Origin: Paucibacter sp. KBW04
Lineage (GTDB): Bacteria; Pseudomonadota; Gammaproteobacteria; Burkholderiales; Burkholderiaceae_C
Assembly (NCBI RefSeq): GCF_003852425.1
Contig: NZ_QAJN01000003.1
Span: 62,001 to 126,000, forward strand
Reading direction: 5' to 3'
Length of the DNA: 64,000 nt
The notes beneath the pieces are model-generated. The model had not been told where the DNA came from. It saw only the letters and a list, made by a program, of their open reading frames with translations, and made no database searches. This document shows positions 31,508 to 40,022 of the stretch, piece by piece (the stretch's first letter is position 1; every line of letters begins with the position of its first letter). A program made the translations under genes and the position numbers.

Positions 31508-31608
31508 GGCAAACCTCCGCGAGGAAGACTTTGCAAGGCCGACTCAAGGCAAGCGCTGATGGTCGGCAGAGCAGACCCAGAGGTCGGATTGAGAGGGTTC
31601 TAACTCTG

Positions 31609-31635
31609 CTATCGACCGAAACATCGCTAACTTTA
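31609..31635 (-). promoter_or_regulatory. Sigma-28 (FliA)-type promoter of the EF-hand gene
   Basis: Read on the minus strand, TAAAGTTA (31635-31628), an 11-base spacer and GTCGATAG (31616-31609) match the FliA consensus TAAAGTTT-N11-GCCGATAA at 7/8 and 6/8 positions. Transcription would begin near 31600, about 90 bases before the EF-hand start. Confidence 0.65.
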
Positions 31636-31703
31636 GCCCTTAGCGTTCAGGAATGCCAAAGTCTGTGGCCTGTACGCGCCAGCGGCCGGCCTTGCCCCGC
31701 GTC

Positions 31704-32693
31704 CTAACCCAGCAAATTGGCCAGAGTCAGCAGGGCCAGCAAGAGCATCCAAAGCACCACGGAGCGCCAAATCAGGCCCACCACGCTTTGCAAATGCCCC
31801 AACTGAGGGGCTTGCCCGGGTGTCGAGCCGTCGGCGCCCGTGGCGTCCGCGTCGACGCCGGAATTGAAGGTCTTGCTACGATCGGGCGTCACTCCAGGCG
31901 CCGCCACCCCACCGAGTTGCAGGCCCAGGGCCCCGGCGGCCGAAGCCAGAATGATCCCCTCATTGGGATGCAGCCAGAGCTTGGCGTCGCGCCGCCAGCC
32001 ATTCACCGCCTCCTCGAAATTGCCCACGATGGTGAAGCCGGTGGCGGTCAGGCGGGCGGGCAGATAGTCGATCCAGCCAAACAGACGGCGCGAGAGCTGC
32101 ATCAAGCGCTCATTGGTCGGCGCGTCCAGCGTGCGGCTTTTGAAGGACCAGTAGCGGCTGGCGAACTCGGCCATACGGTAGAGCACGGCACCGGCCGGCC
32201 CCAGGCCCAGGGTCGACAAGACGATAAACCAGAAAAACACCCCAAACACATGGCGGTGGGCAGCCAGCAAGGAGTGCTCGATGGCATGGCGAACCAACTC
32301 GGTCCGGGGCAGCTCGCTGGCATCCAGATGGCGCCATTCGGACAAGAGGCGGCGTGCCTCCAAATCGTCACCCCGCTCCAAGGCGTCACGGATATCGGTG
32401 AAATAGTGGCTGAACTGGCGGAAGCCCAGGGTCAGATAGAGCACGGCCACATCCAGGATCAAGGCCAAGATGAGGCTGAAATGGCGCACGCTCAAATAGA
32501 TCAGCGCCGTCAGCAAGGCTGGGCCCAAGACGGTGATGGCCCAAACGACGGTGGAGTGATGTTCCCGTCCGGCGTCGAAGTTACGACCGACCCAGCGGAC
32601 CCAGCTGATCACACTGCGATGGATGCCATTGCCATGGCGAAGAGGTTTCAGCTGTTCACACAGCAAGGCCAAAAGGACCGCGAAGAAGTTCAT
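31704..32693 (-). CDS. CobD/CbiB-family membrane protein
   Basis: Membrane protein of 329 residues with several hydrophobic segments and the CobD/CbiB-like core (GWIDYLPARLTATGFTIVGNFEEAVN). True CobD makes adenosylcobinamide phosphate; this version lies beside a NUDIX gene away from any cobalamin genes, as is common in Burkholderiales, so a cobalamin role is doubtful and an AmpE-like role is possible. The ATG at 32693 (MNFFAVLLAL) is chosen; a 64-residue upstream extension is Arg-rich and overlaps the NUDIX gene. Confidence 0.82.
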   Translation of the reverse strand: MNFFAVLLALLCEQLKPLRHGNGIHRSVISWVRWVGRNFDAGREHHSTVVWAITVLGPALLTALIYLSVRHFSLILALILDVAVLYLTLGFRQFSHYFTDIRDALERGDDLEARRLLSEWRHLDASELPRTELVRHAIEHSLLAAHRHVFGVFFWFIVLSTLGLGPAGAVLYRMAEFASRYWSFKSRTLDAPTNERLMQLSRRLFGWIDYLPARLTATGFTIVGNFEEAVNGWRRDAKLWLHPNEGIILASAAGALGLQLGGVAAPGVTPDRSKTFNSGVDADATGADGSTPGQAPQLGHLQSVVGLIWRSVVLWMLLLALLTLANLLG

Positions 32694-32721
32694 GGCCGGA
32701 GATGATAGCGGGCGCTGCGAC

Positions 32722-33441
32722 TCACGCCGAAAGGAAGCGGTAGAAGTTGCGCAACATCGCGGCCGTCGCGCCCCAAATAAAGTACTCCTGCGCCTGCGAT
32801 TGACCCAGCGCTTGGCCCTGCGCAAGCGCTGTGGGCGGCGTCCAAGGCATGGAAAGAAATTGGCGCTCTCCGCCCTCGAAGACAAAGCGATGGCGTTGGT
32901 GATGAGCCGGATCCATCAGAAAGGCCAAGGGCACTTCAAAGGCTTCGGCGACCTCGAAAGCATCCAACTGAAGTTCAAAACCGGGCCTCACCAGGGCGAC
33001 GACCGGCGTGACCTGAAACGAGGTCACGGTGGCGTAGACCGGCAGCCGGCCAATCAGCTCGATGTGTGCAGGCCCCAGGCCGATTTCTTCCGCCGTTTCG
33101 CGCAGGGCCGCCACTTCCACCGAGCCATCTTCAGGCTCCACCCGCCCACCGGGAAAGCTGATCTGCCCGGCATGCGAGCGCAGATGATCGGTGCGGCGGG
33201 TCAGCAAGAGTTGCAAGCCTTGTTCGCGCATCACCAGAGGCATCAGCACGGCTGCATCGGCCGGTGCTCGATCGCTGAAACGGCCGCCATCGCCTTGAAA
33301 CTCGGGCGTCCAGATGGGCGGCGCCGCGAAGCGCGCACGCAAGGCCTCGGGTGTCAGCGCTTGCGCGGGCACGGCGGGCAGATGCGCATCCCGGCCCTGC
33401 ACGGGCACGAGCTTGGGATCCAGAATGGGGGCTCGGGACAT
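32722..33441 (-). CDS. NUDIX hydrolase, coenzyme A pyrophosphatase-like
   Basis: Hydrolyses a nucleoside-diphosphate-linked substrate, probably CoA or its derivatives. The NUDIX box is complete: GRVEPEDGSVEVAALRETAEEIGL fits GX5EX7REUXEEXGU (split here by its key residues Gly, Glu, Arg-Glu, Glu-Glu-x-Gly). The preceding LLTRRTDHLRSHAGQISFPGG matches the CoA-specific UPF0035 pattern. The 239-residue protein has an N-terminal extension of about 80 residues. It is upstream of the CobD-like gene on the same strand, 28 bases apart. Confidence 0.9.
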   Translation of the reverse strand: MSRAPILDPKLVPVQGRDAHLPAVPAQALTPEALRARFAAPPIWTPEFQGDGGRFSDRAPADAAVLMPLVMREQGLQLLLTRRTDHLRSHAGQISFPGGRVEPEDGSVEVAALRETAEEIGLGPAHIELIGRLPVYATVTSFQVTPVVALVRPGFELQLDAFEVAEAFEVPLAFLMDPAHHQRHRFVFEGGERQFLSMPWTPPTALAQGQALGQSQAQEYFIWGATAAMLRNFYRFLSA

Positions 33442-33487
33442 GGGTAGAGGCTCGGTTTACTACACAGCACGCAAGGCTTGAGGAATG

Positions 33488-33523
33488 AAAAAAACCGCCA
33501 GAAGCGAGCTTCGGGCGGTTTTT
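33488..33523 (-). terminator. Rho-independent terminator of the rpsP-rplS operon
   Basis: On the minus strand AAAAACCGCC, a GAAGC/GCTTC inner stem and GGCGGTTTTT form a strong hairpin with a T-run. It begins 34 bases after the rplS stop. Confidence 0.92.
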
Positions 33524-33556
33524 CTACAGGATGAATACGCGATCAAAAACCGCGGA

Positions 33557-33910
33557 TCAGCCCAATTTTTCCTTGATACGAGCCGACTTGCCCGAACGGT
33601 CACGCAGGTAGTACAGCTTGGCGCGACGGACGTCGCCACGGCGCTTGACTTCGATCGAAGCGATCAAAGGGCTGTACAGCTGGAACGTACGCTCCACGCC
33701 TTCGCCGTTCGAAATCTTGCGAACGATGAAGCTGGAGTTCAGACCGCGATTGCGCTTGGCAATCACGACGCCTTCGAAAGCCTGAACGCGCTTGCGGGTG
33801 CCTTCAACGACGTTCACGCTCACGATGACGGTGTCACCAGGGGCGTAAGACGGGAATGTCTTGTTCAGACGAGCAATTTCTTCTTGCTCAAGGGTTTGGA
33901 TCAAGTCCAC
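33557..33910 (-). CDS. rplS: 50S ribosomal protein L19
   Basis: Large-subunit protein located at the 30S-50S interface. The 117-residue sequence carries [19 protein letters not shown], the [12 protein letters not shown] segment and the C-terminal [18 protein letters not shown], all typical of L19. It is the last gene of the rpsP-rimM-trmD-rplS operon, separated from trmD by 168 bases, and is followed by a strong terminator. Confidence 0.99.
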   Translation of the reverse strand: MDLIQTLEQEEIARLNKTFPSYAPGDTVIVSVNVVEGTRKRVQAFEGVVIAKRNRGLNSSFIVRKISNGEGVERTFQLYSPLIASIEVKRRGDVRRAKLYYLRDRSGKSARIKEKLG

Positions 33911-34078
33911 AAAGTTCTCCTAGTGATCATGGTGGCGCCGAAACCTTGAACTCTCACATGACAGCCAAGGCGACAAAAAATGGGTGTTGAATCAACCGAC
34001 AAGCAGCCTCTTCAAACCCGACTCGACCCACCAGAGGATCGGACAGCCCGCTAGTATAGCTTGACTTCTTGGATTTGC

Positions 34079-34876
34079 CTAGGCCGACTTGGCCGCAGCC
34101 TGCAATTGCAGCAAAAAGCGCTCATCCGCCTTACTCAGCCGCCCCGCAGCGCGGGCCGCGAGAATCAGCTCGGGGCGGCGCCGCCAGGTGATTTCCAGCG
34201 AACGCTCGCGCCGCCAGCGGGCGATCTGGGCATGGTGACCCGACATCAGCACCGCAGGCACGGGCAAGTCCTCGGTCTGGTCCGGCAAGCCAGTCAAGAC
34301 CTCGGGACGGCTGTAGTGCGGGCAATCGAGCAAGCCATCGGAGAAGCTGTCCTGCTGATGCGACTGGGCGTCGTTCAAGACCCCATCTTGCAGCCGCGCC
34401 ACCGCATCCAGCAAGGTCATGGCAGGCAATTCACCACCCGAGAGCACGAAGTCACCAAGGCTCAGCTCCAGCGTCACATGCCGGTCGAGAAAACGCTGAT
34501 CCATGCCCTCATAGCGACCACACAGAAGCACGGCACCTGGCCCTTGCGCCAAGTCCTGCATCAGGGCCTGATCCATGCGTCGGCCGGTGGGGCTGAAATG
34601 GATGATGGCCGGAGGGGCGTCACCATCCGCTGCAGAAGCCAAGCGAGCAGCCTTAACCGCCGCCAGGGCGCGCTCCAGCGGCTCCACCAACATCACCATG
34701 CCCGGGCCACCACCAAAGGGGCGATCATCGACGCGGCGATAGTTATCGCTGGCGTAATCGCGCAGCTGCCACAGCTGCACATCGACCTGCCCGCTCTCAA
34801 AAGCACGGCGCGTGACGCCCTGACTCAGCTGCGGGCCAAACAGTTCGGGGAACAAGGTGATGACGTCGAAGCGCAT
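34079..34876 (-). CDS. trmD: tRNA (guanine-N1-)-methyltransferase
   Basis: Methylates G37 next to the anticodon, which prevents +1 frameshifting. The 265-residue protein shows the SPOUT-knot features: [12 protein letters not shown], the SAM site [12 protein letters not shown], and the [16 protein letters not shown] motif. A conserved position between rimM and rplS confirms the call. The start is 16 bases after rimM. Confidence 0.99.
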   Translation of the reverse strand: MRFDVITLFPELFGPQLSQGVTRRAFESGQVDVQLWQLRDYASDNYRRVDDRPFGGGPGMVMLVEPLERALAAVKAARLASAADGDAPPAIIHFSPTGRRMDQALMQDLAQGPGAVLLCGRYEGMDQRFLDRHVTLELSLGDFVLSGGELPAMTLLDAVARLQDGVLNDAQSHQQDSFSDGLLDCPHYSRPEVLTGLPDQTEDLPVPAVLMSGHHAQIARWRRERSLEITWRRRPELILAARAAGRLSKADERFLLQLQAAAKSA

Positions 34877-34892
34877 GCGCGCTGATCCGAAC

Positions 34893-35522
34893 TTAAAAGT
34901 CCAGACCCCAATCGACGGTGATCACACGCTGCTCCAGATCCACATCGTCGACAAAACGGGCGACGAAGGGAACGAGGCGCTCTTGATCTGGCTTCACCGG
35001 CGCCACCAGGCCCGGCGGGATGATGCGCAGCACGCTGTGCGGGCCAGCGTCTATCAGGCCTTCGACCTGACCCAGGGTCTCACCCTGGCGATTGACCACG
35101 GACAGACCGATCAGATCCACCCAGTAGTACTCATCCGGATCCGCCGCCGGGAAGGCCGAGCGGGAGATGAAGATGCGGGCGCCGCGCAAGGCTTCGGCCG
35201 CATTGCGATCCGCGATATGTTGGGCATTGGCCACCAGGCCTTCGCCATGCTCGCGAATCGAGAGAATCTTCAGCAAGGCAGGCAGGGCCTTGGTGCTCTG
35301 GGGCACCGCGGGCGCAGCCTGGCCGCCGATCTCGGGACGCTTGAGAAACCAGCGCCGCGAGGAAAACAGAGCCTGGGCGTCACTGGAATAGGCTTGCACC
35401 TTGAACCAGCCTTTGACACCCCAGGCATCAAGAACACACCCCACCTCAATCGCATCTTCGGGCCAGGAGACCTCCTCGGTAGCCGAGGACGAAGGACGAG
35501 GATCAGCAGGGGCTCTTGTCAT
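34893..35522 (-). CDS. rimM: 16S rRNA-processing protein RimM
   Basis: 30S maturation factor that binds S19 and helps mature the 3' domain of 16S rRNA. The N-terminal barrel begins [17 protein letters not shown], and the PRC-barrel half includes [25 protein letters not shown] and [23 protein letters not shown]. It carries an N-terminal extension of about 25 residues rich in Pro and Ser. Located 11 bases after rpsP. Confidence 0.97.
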   Translation of the reverse strand: MTRAPADPRPSSSATEEVSWPEDAIEVGCVLDAWGVKGWFKVQAYSSDAQALFSSRRWFLKRPEIGGQAAPAVPQSTKALPALLKILSIREHGEGLVANAQHIADRNAAEALRGARIFISRSAFPAADPDEYYWVDLIGLSVVNRQGETLGQVEGLIDAGPHSVLRIIPPGLVAPVKPDQERLVPFVARFVDDVDLEQRVITVDWGLDF

Positions 35523-35533
35523 TTGCGGGTCAA

Positions 35534-35791
35534 TTAAGCAGCGACAACGGCCTTCTTGGCCTGGGTCACCAGACGCTCGACGGTGGGCGACAGCTGGGCG
35601 CCGACACCAACCCAGTAGTTGACGCGGTCAACAGCGACGCGCAGGGGCTCAGCAGCACCCGAAGCGACGGGGTTGTAGAAGCCGACCTTCTCGATGAAGC
35701 GGCCGTCACGACGCTGCTGGCTGTTTGCAACGACGATGTTGTAGAAGGGGCGCTTCTTGGAGCCGCCGCGAGCCAGACGAATAACAACCAT
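35534..35791 (-). CDS. rpsP: 30S ribosomal protein S16
   Basis: Small-subunit protein, 85 residues, with the invariant [21 protein letters not shown] start and IEKVGFYNP motif. First gene of the rpsP-rimM-trmD-rplS operon. A promoter about 260 bases upstream predicts an unusually long leader. Confidence 0.99.
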   Translation of the reverse strand: MVVIRLARGGSKKRPFYNIVVANSQQRRDGRFIEKVGFYNPVASGAAEPLRVAVDRVNYWVGVGAQLSPTVERLVTQAKKAVVAA

Positions 35792-35996
35792 GATGAATCC
35801 TTAGATGAATTTTGTTGTCCACCGCACCAGGAGACACTCAGGGCGAGTAGATCGGGGTGGCGACGGTTTTGATCAGAGCATCAGACCCGACCCAAGCCTT
35901 CCCGGTTTCCAGGAAAGTTTTTGGCATGATCCGCCTGCGCCTCACTCAGCCGAGCACCGTGGTTGGCCCTGTAGATACGCCGAACTGCGCTTCTTG

Positions 35997-36017
35997 ATTC
36001 CAGTGGAGCACTGGAAT
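35997..36017 (-). promoter_or_regulatory. Perfect hairpin in the rpsP operon leader
   Basis: ATTCCAGTG (35997-36005), loop GAG and CACTGGAAT (36009-36017) form a perfect 9-bp stem. It lies about 30 bases after the predicted start of the rpsP transcript. It is not followed by T residues, so it is a structured leader element rather than a terminator. Confidence 0.55.
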
Positions 36018-36053
36018 TCACCAAGAACAATCCGACCAAGGCCAAAACCCAGC

Positions 36054-36081
36054 ATTATAAACTCGGCTGAGCAGACTACAA
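36054..36081 (-). promoter_or_regulatory. Sigma-70 promoter of the rpsP operon
   Basis: On the minus strand TTGTAG (36081-36076), a 16-base spacer and a perfect TATAAT (36059-36054). Transcription would start near 36047. The -35 lies 6 bases from the start codon of the divergent acetyltransferase gene. Confidence 0.7.
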
Positions 36082-36086
36082 AGAAT

Positions 36087-36671
36087 ATGAGCACACAAAT
36101 TCCCAATAATCTCCCCTCCTCGGCCTCAAACCAGACCCTCGGCATCACGATTCGCCCCAGCACCGAGGCCGATCTGCACGCCATCCAAGCTATTTACGCG
36201 GCCGCCGTGCTGCATGGCACCGGCACTTTTGAGACGGAAGTTCCCGAAGTCAGCGAAATGGCCCGTCGCCGCAGCGAGGTGCTGGGCCGGCAATTGCCCT
36301 GGTTGGTGGCCGAAGTGGGCGGCCAGGTGCAGGGCTATGCCTATGCCAACTACTTCCGCCCTCGCCTGGCCTATCGTTTCTGCGTGGAAGACTCCATCTA
36401 TCTGGCACCCGGCAGCCAGGGCCAGGGCCTGGGCCGACTGTTGCTGGCCGAACTGATGGCCCGCTGCGAGCAAGCCGGCGCACGCCAGATGCTGGCCGTC
36501 ATCGGCGATTCGCAAAACCTGGGCTCGCTGGGCGTCCACAAGGCCCTGGGCTTCGAGCACAGCGGCGTCTTGAAAAGCGCGGGCTGGAAGTTCGACCGCT
36601 GGCTGGACGTGGTGATGATGCAGCGCCAACTGGGCCAGGGCGATCGGGCCGCGCCGGAGCAAGGCGCATGA
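36087..36671 (+). CDS. GNAT acetyltransferase, phosphinothricin acetyltransferase-like
   Basis: Acetyl-CoA-dependent N-acetyltransferase of 194 residues. The N-terminal IRPSTEADLHAIQAIY, the ENRF-like RFCVEDSIYL and the acetyl-CoA loop GSQGQGLGRLLL followed by GVHKALGFEHSG match the Pat/Bar/YncA group. Members acylate phosphinothricin or, in YncA, methionine sulfoximine/sulfone; the natural substrate is uncertain. The ATG at 36087 (MSTQIPNN) replaces an upstream extension lying in the rpsP leader. It overlaps the next gene by four bases. Confidence 0.88.
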   Translation: MSTQIPNNLPSSASNQTLGITIRPSTEADLHAIQAIYAAAVLHGTGTFETEVPEVSEMARRRSEVLGRQLPWLVAEVGGQVQGYAYANYFRPRLAYRFCVEDSIYLAPGSQGQGLGRLLLAELMARCEQAGARQMLAVIGDSQNLGSLGVHKALGFEHSGVLKSAGWKFDRWLDVVMMQRQLGQGDRAAPEQGA

Positions 36672-37132
36672 GCAGCAGCGTTGCAAGCAGCACCCCGCTG
36701 AAGTCAAAAACAATCGCCACCTGGCTGGCCCTGAGCCTGGGCAGCCTGGGTCTGCATCGCCTCTATCTTTACGGTTTTTCGGACCGCCTGGCTTGGCTAC
36801 ACCCCTGGCCCACCTTGCTGGGGCTGTATGGCGTGCAGCGCATGGGAGAGCTAGGCCAAGACGACAAAACCGCCTGGGTCTTGATCCCCTTTTTGGGCCT
36901 GATGCTGGTCAACGCCATGATTTGCGGCATCGTCTACGGCCTCACCGCCGATGAAAAGTGGGATGCGATCCACAATGGCGGCCGCAGCTCCAAACCCAGC
37001 GGCTGGGCGGCCATCATCGGCGTCGTGGCCTGTGTGCTGATAGGAGGCACCTGCTTGATGAGCACCATCGCCTTCAGCGCCCAACGCTATTTTGAAAGCC
37101 AGGTCGAGGCGGCGCAGGAAATCAGCCAGTAA
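36668..37132 (+). CDS. TM2-domain-like small membrane protein
   Basis: A 154-residue membrane protein with a TM2-type pair at the N-terminus (WLALSLGSLGLHRLYLYG, then helices around PTLLGLYGVQRM and IPFLGLMLVNAM) and a further helix near 115. The start overlaps the acetyltransferase stop (ATGA). Function unknown. A bidirectional terminator follows. Confidence 0.72.
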   Translation: MSSSVASSTPLKSKTIATWLALSLGSLGLHRLYLYGFSDRLAWLHPWPTLLGLYGVQRMGELGQDDKTAWVLIPFLGLMLVNAMICGIVYGLTADEKWDAIHNGGRSSKPSGWAAIIGVVACVLIGGTCLMSTIAFSAQRYFESQVEAAQEISQ

Positions 37133-37154
37133 GGGCCGCGACGGCCGGCAAGAA

Positions 37155-37182
37155 AAAAGGGCAGCCCGTGGGCTGCCCTTTT
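37155..37182. terminator. Bidirectional terminator
   Basis: AAAAGGGCAGCCC and GGGCTGCCCTTTT form a near-perfect palindrome with A and T runs on both ends. It can end both the plus-strand TM2 gene and the minus-strand phosphate transporter gene. Confidence 0.92.
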
Positions 37183-37210
37183 ACATACCGGACTTGCTAA
37201 GACGCAAAGT

Positions 37211-38221
37211 TCAGAACAAAACCAAGCTGAACCAGTAGAAGAAACCCGCCACCAGGGCCGAGGCCGGGATGGTGAAGATCCAGGCCCAGACGATATTGCC
37301 CGCCACGCCCCAGCGCACGGCCGAGGCCCGCTGCACCGAACCCACACCGACAATGGCGCCGGTGATGGTGTGCGTCGTCGACACCGGAATGCCCAGGCCC
37401 GTGGCCAGGAACAAGGTGATGGCGCCGCCTGTTTCGGCACAGAAGCCGCCCACGGGTTTGAGCTTGGTGATCTTCTGACCCATGGTGCGCACGATGCGCC
37501 AGCCGCCAAACATGGTGCCCAAGCCGATGGCCAAGTAGCAGACCAGAATCACCCAGTCCGGCGGGGCGCTGGCCTGAGCCGAGAGGTAGCCCGAGGCCAC
37601 CAGCAGCATCCAGATCAGGCCGATGGTCTTCTGCGCATCATTGCCACCATGCCCCAGGCTGTAGAGGCCGGCAGATACCAGCTGCATACGCCGGAACCAG
37701 CCATCCACCCGGATCGGCGACGCGCGCCTGAACAGCCAGGCCACCATCACCATCATCAAAGAACCCAGCAAAAAGCCCAGCAGCGGCGAAACGAAGATGA
37801 ACAAGACCGTCTTCAGAATGCCACCCGCTTGCAAAGAGCCGAAGCCGGCCTTGGCCAAAACGGCGCCCACGATGCCGCCGATCAAGGCGTGCGATGAGCT
37901 GGACGGGATGCCGTACCACCAGGTGATCACATTCCAAGTAATGGCACCGATCAAGGCGCCAAAGATCACGTGATGATCCACCACGCCCGGGTCAACAATG
38001 CCCTTGCCAATGGTGGCGGCGACCTGCAAATGGAAGATGCCAATCGCCAGCACATTGAAGAAGGCGGCGAACAAGACCGCCTGCTGCGGTTTCAGGACGC
38101 CGGTAGAAACCACCGTGGCGATCGAATTGGCCGCGTCGTGAAACCCATTCATGAAGTCGAAGCCCACGGCCAGAATGACCAGCAGGGCGACGACCCAAAA
38201 CGCTATCTGCACCGATTCCAT
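37211..38221 (-). CDS. pit: Low-affinity inorganic phosphate transporter (PiT family)
   Basis: Inner-membrane phosphate/cation symporter of 336 residues. The PiT signature is present in both halves: GFHDAANSIATVVSTGVL near the N-terminus and GIPVSTTHTITGAIVGVG near the C-terminus, with about ten hydrophobic segments. It follows a DUF47 (PhoU-like) gene by 10 bases, the standard regulator-transporter pair for this family. Confidence 0.96.
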   Translation of the reverse strand: MESVQIAFWVVALLVILAVGFDFMNGFHDAANSIATVVSTGVLKPQQAVLFAAFFNVLAIGIFHLQVAATIGKGIVDPGVVDHHVIFGALIGAITWNVITWWYGIPSSSSHALIGGIVGAVLAKAGFGSLQAGGILKTVLFIFVSPLLGFLLGSLMMVMVAWLFRRASPIRVDGWFRRMQLVSAGLYSLGHGGNDAQKTIGLIWMLLVASGYLSAQASAPPDWVILVCYLAIGLGTMFGGWRIVRTMGQKITKLKPVGGFCAETGGAITLFLATGLGIPVSTTHTITGAIVGVGSVQRASAVRWGVAGNIVWAWIFTIPASALVAGFFYWFSLVLF

Positions 38222-38231
38222 CGTGCAGAAC

Positions 38232-38879
38232 TCAAGCGTTTTCGAGGACGATGCCCTCGATCAAGTTGGCCACATCTTCGCAACGGTCGGAGATGGACTC
38301 CAGCTGCTCATAAATGGTCTTGAGCTTGATCAGCTCGCGCACATCGTCTTGCTCGCGGAACAGGCGCGACATCGCGGTGCGCATGACGCGGTCGGCATCG
38401 GACTCCAGGCGATCGATTTCCTCGCAGGTCTTGATCGCGGCCTCACCCACTTCCGGGTTCTTCAGCTTGGGCAGCAGGGACACGGCATGTTGCACGCGTT
38501 CGCAGCAGCGCGCGCTCAGCTCACCCAGGCTCAAGACTTCTTCGGGTATGGTGCGCACGTCGTAGAGGGACAGCGTCTCGGTGGTGTCCTGCAACAGGTC
38601 CAGGATGTCGTCCATCGCATTGATCAGGCCGTGGATCTGCTCGCGATCGATGGGCGTGATGAAGGTGCGATGCAGCATGCGATTGACTTCGGCGGTCACT
38701 CGGTCGGCCTGATGCTCGGCCTTGTTGACCTCTTCGGCATAGCGCTCACGCAGCACCGGGTCGTTGTAGTTCTGGATCATCAACATGAAAGCGCGCGCAC
38801 CTTCTGTGATCTGAGCTCCGTGCTCATTGAAGAGCTCGAAGAAATTGCCCTCGCGGGGCAGCAATTTGGAAAAAAACAC
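38232..38879 (-). CDS. DUF47 PhoU-like protein
   Basis: Helical protein of 215 residues that accompanies PiT transporters and is thought to regulate phosphate uptake. Family features include FFSKLLPREGNFFELFNEHG at the start and repeated helices with ADRVTAEVNRMLH and DRLESDADRVM. A GTG at 38879 is chosen as start: GGAG lies 5 bases before it and the first residues then match the family. A GTG at 38936 and an ATG at 38915 are alternatives. Confidence 0.92.
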   Translation of the reverse strand: MFFSKLLPREGNFFELFNEHGAQITEGARAFMLMIQNYNDPVLRERYAEEVNKAEHQADRVTAEVNRMLHRTFITPIDREQIHGLINAMDDILDLLQDTTETLSLYDVRTIPEEVLSLGELSARCCERVQHAVSLLPKLKNPEVGEAAIKTCEEIDRLESDADRVMRTAMSRLFREQDDVRELIKLKTIYEQLESISDRCEDVANLIEGIVLENA

Positions 38880-38941
38880 ACCGACTCCAATCGTGCGAAC
38901 TTGCTGCGCAAGCATCAAATTCGCATAAATATTCACACAAA

Positions 38942-38963
38942 TTTCATCACTGTTTCATCAACA
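38942..38963. promoter_or_regulatory. 11-bp tandem repeat resembling a Pho box
   Basis: TTTCATCACTG and TTTCATCAACA are adjacent 11-base repeats (38942-38952, 38953-38963). Each has TTTCAT where PhoB half-sites have TGTCAT, and the 11-base period fits PhoB. The orientation is opposite to the downstream DUF47-pit operon, which weakens the call. Confidence 0.3.
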
Positions 38964-39112
38964 GCAGGCGCGCAAGTGTAGTGGGGCCGAGCCCGCAAAG
39001 AAACTCAAACACAGGGCAAAGCAGGGCTCAGCCCCTCAAATCAGCGCATTTCTTGAGGCAAGACACAACACTCGCAGGGGCGGCGGCCGCGACGGCGCTG
39101 CCGAAATCACGC

Positions 39113-39469
39113 TCAGGCCGAGCGGAAGATGAAATAGACCGCCCCCATCAGGCACAAACCGGCCCAGATGAAGTCGGTCTTGAAGGGCTGGCCCATATAG
39201 AACATGGAAAAGGGCACGAACACCGCCAAGGTCACCACCTCCTGGGTGATCTTGAGCTGGGCCAGACTGAAGCCGGCATTGAAACCGATTCGATTGGCCG
39301 GCACCTGCAACAGGTACTCAAACAAGGCGATGCCCCAGCTCACCAGGGCGGCGATCCACCAGGGCTTGGCCGCCAAATCCTTCAGGTGGCCGTACCAAGC
39401 CATGGTCATGAAGACATTGGACAGGAGCAAGAGCCCCACTGTTTGCCAGCCAGCCCAACTATTGAACAT
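39113..39469 (-). CDS. DUF486 small membrane protein
   Basis: Four-helix membrane protein of 118 residues with the family stretches LLLLSNVFMTMAWYGHLK, WGIALFEYLLQVPANRIG and SLAQLKITQEV. DUF486 members look like small multidrug-resistance or DMT-type proteins; no substrate is known. It is monocistronic or last in a run after folK, 34 bases downstream of it. Confidence 0.88.
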   Translation of the reverse strand: MFNSWAGWQTVGLLLLSNVFMTMAWYGHLKDLAAKPWWIAALVSWGIALFEYLLQVPANRIGFNAGFSLAQLKITQEVVTLAVFVPFSMFYMGQPFKTDFIWAGLCLMGAVYFIFRSA

Positions 39470-39503
39470 GGGGTTCCGCCCTTCTCAATGAACGATGGTG
39501 GGC

Positions 39504-40022
39504 TCAGCCTTGCGGCCACAAAGGGCCGAGGCGACTGATGGCCTGATCCTGCAACGCGGGCAGGAACGCAGCCAAAGCACCCAAGCCCGGAGCGGCCAAA
39601 TCGGCCTGCAGCTCCAACAGAGGTTGCAGCACAAACGCACGCTGATGCAGGCGTGGATGCGGCAGGGTCAGGCGCATGGAGGCCAGCGAGAGCTCGCCGA
39701 AAAGGAGTAGGTCCAGGTCCAGGGTTCGGGGCGCATTGAGGTAGGGGCGCTCGCGCCCATGGGCCTGCTCGATGGCTTGCAGCGCATCCAGCAGCTCCAT
39801 GGGAGAGAGCTGGGTGCGCAGCATAGCGACAGCATTCAAGAAGTCGGGGCCACTCGCCTCCACCGGCGCCGTTCGATAGGCGCTGGAGCAAGCCAGCAAG
39901 GCTGTGCTCGGCAGCTCCGACAGCGCCTGCAAAGCCTGTTGCAGACTTTGCCGCGTATCACCCAGATTGGCCCCCAGGCCGACAAAAGCGAGCGTGCCGC
40001 CCACAACTGAGTCGGCCCGCAT
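39504..40022 (-). CDS. folK: 2-amino-4-hydroxy-6-hydroxymethyldihydropteridine diphosphokinase
   Basis: Pyrophosphorylates the pterin precursor in folate synthesis. Motifs: VGLGANLGDT, SSAYRTAPVEASGPDFLNAVA, RERPYLNAPRTLDLDLLLFG and LPHPRLHQRAFVL, all diagnostic. At 172 residues it is of standard size. The start ATG abuts the pcnB stop, so the two are co-translated, as in many proteobacteria. Confidence 0.97.
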   Translation of the reverse strand: MRADSVVGGTLAFVGLGANLGDTRQSLQQALQALSELPSTALLACSSAYRTAPVEASGPDFLNAVAMLRTQLSPMELLDALQAIEQAHGRERPYLNAPRTLDLDLLLFGELSLASMRLTLPHPRLHQRAFVLQPLLELQADLAAPGLGALAAFLPALQDQAISRLGPLWPQG

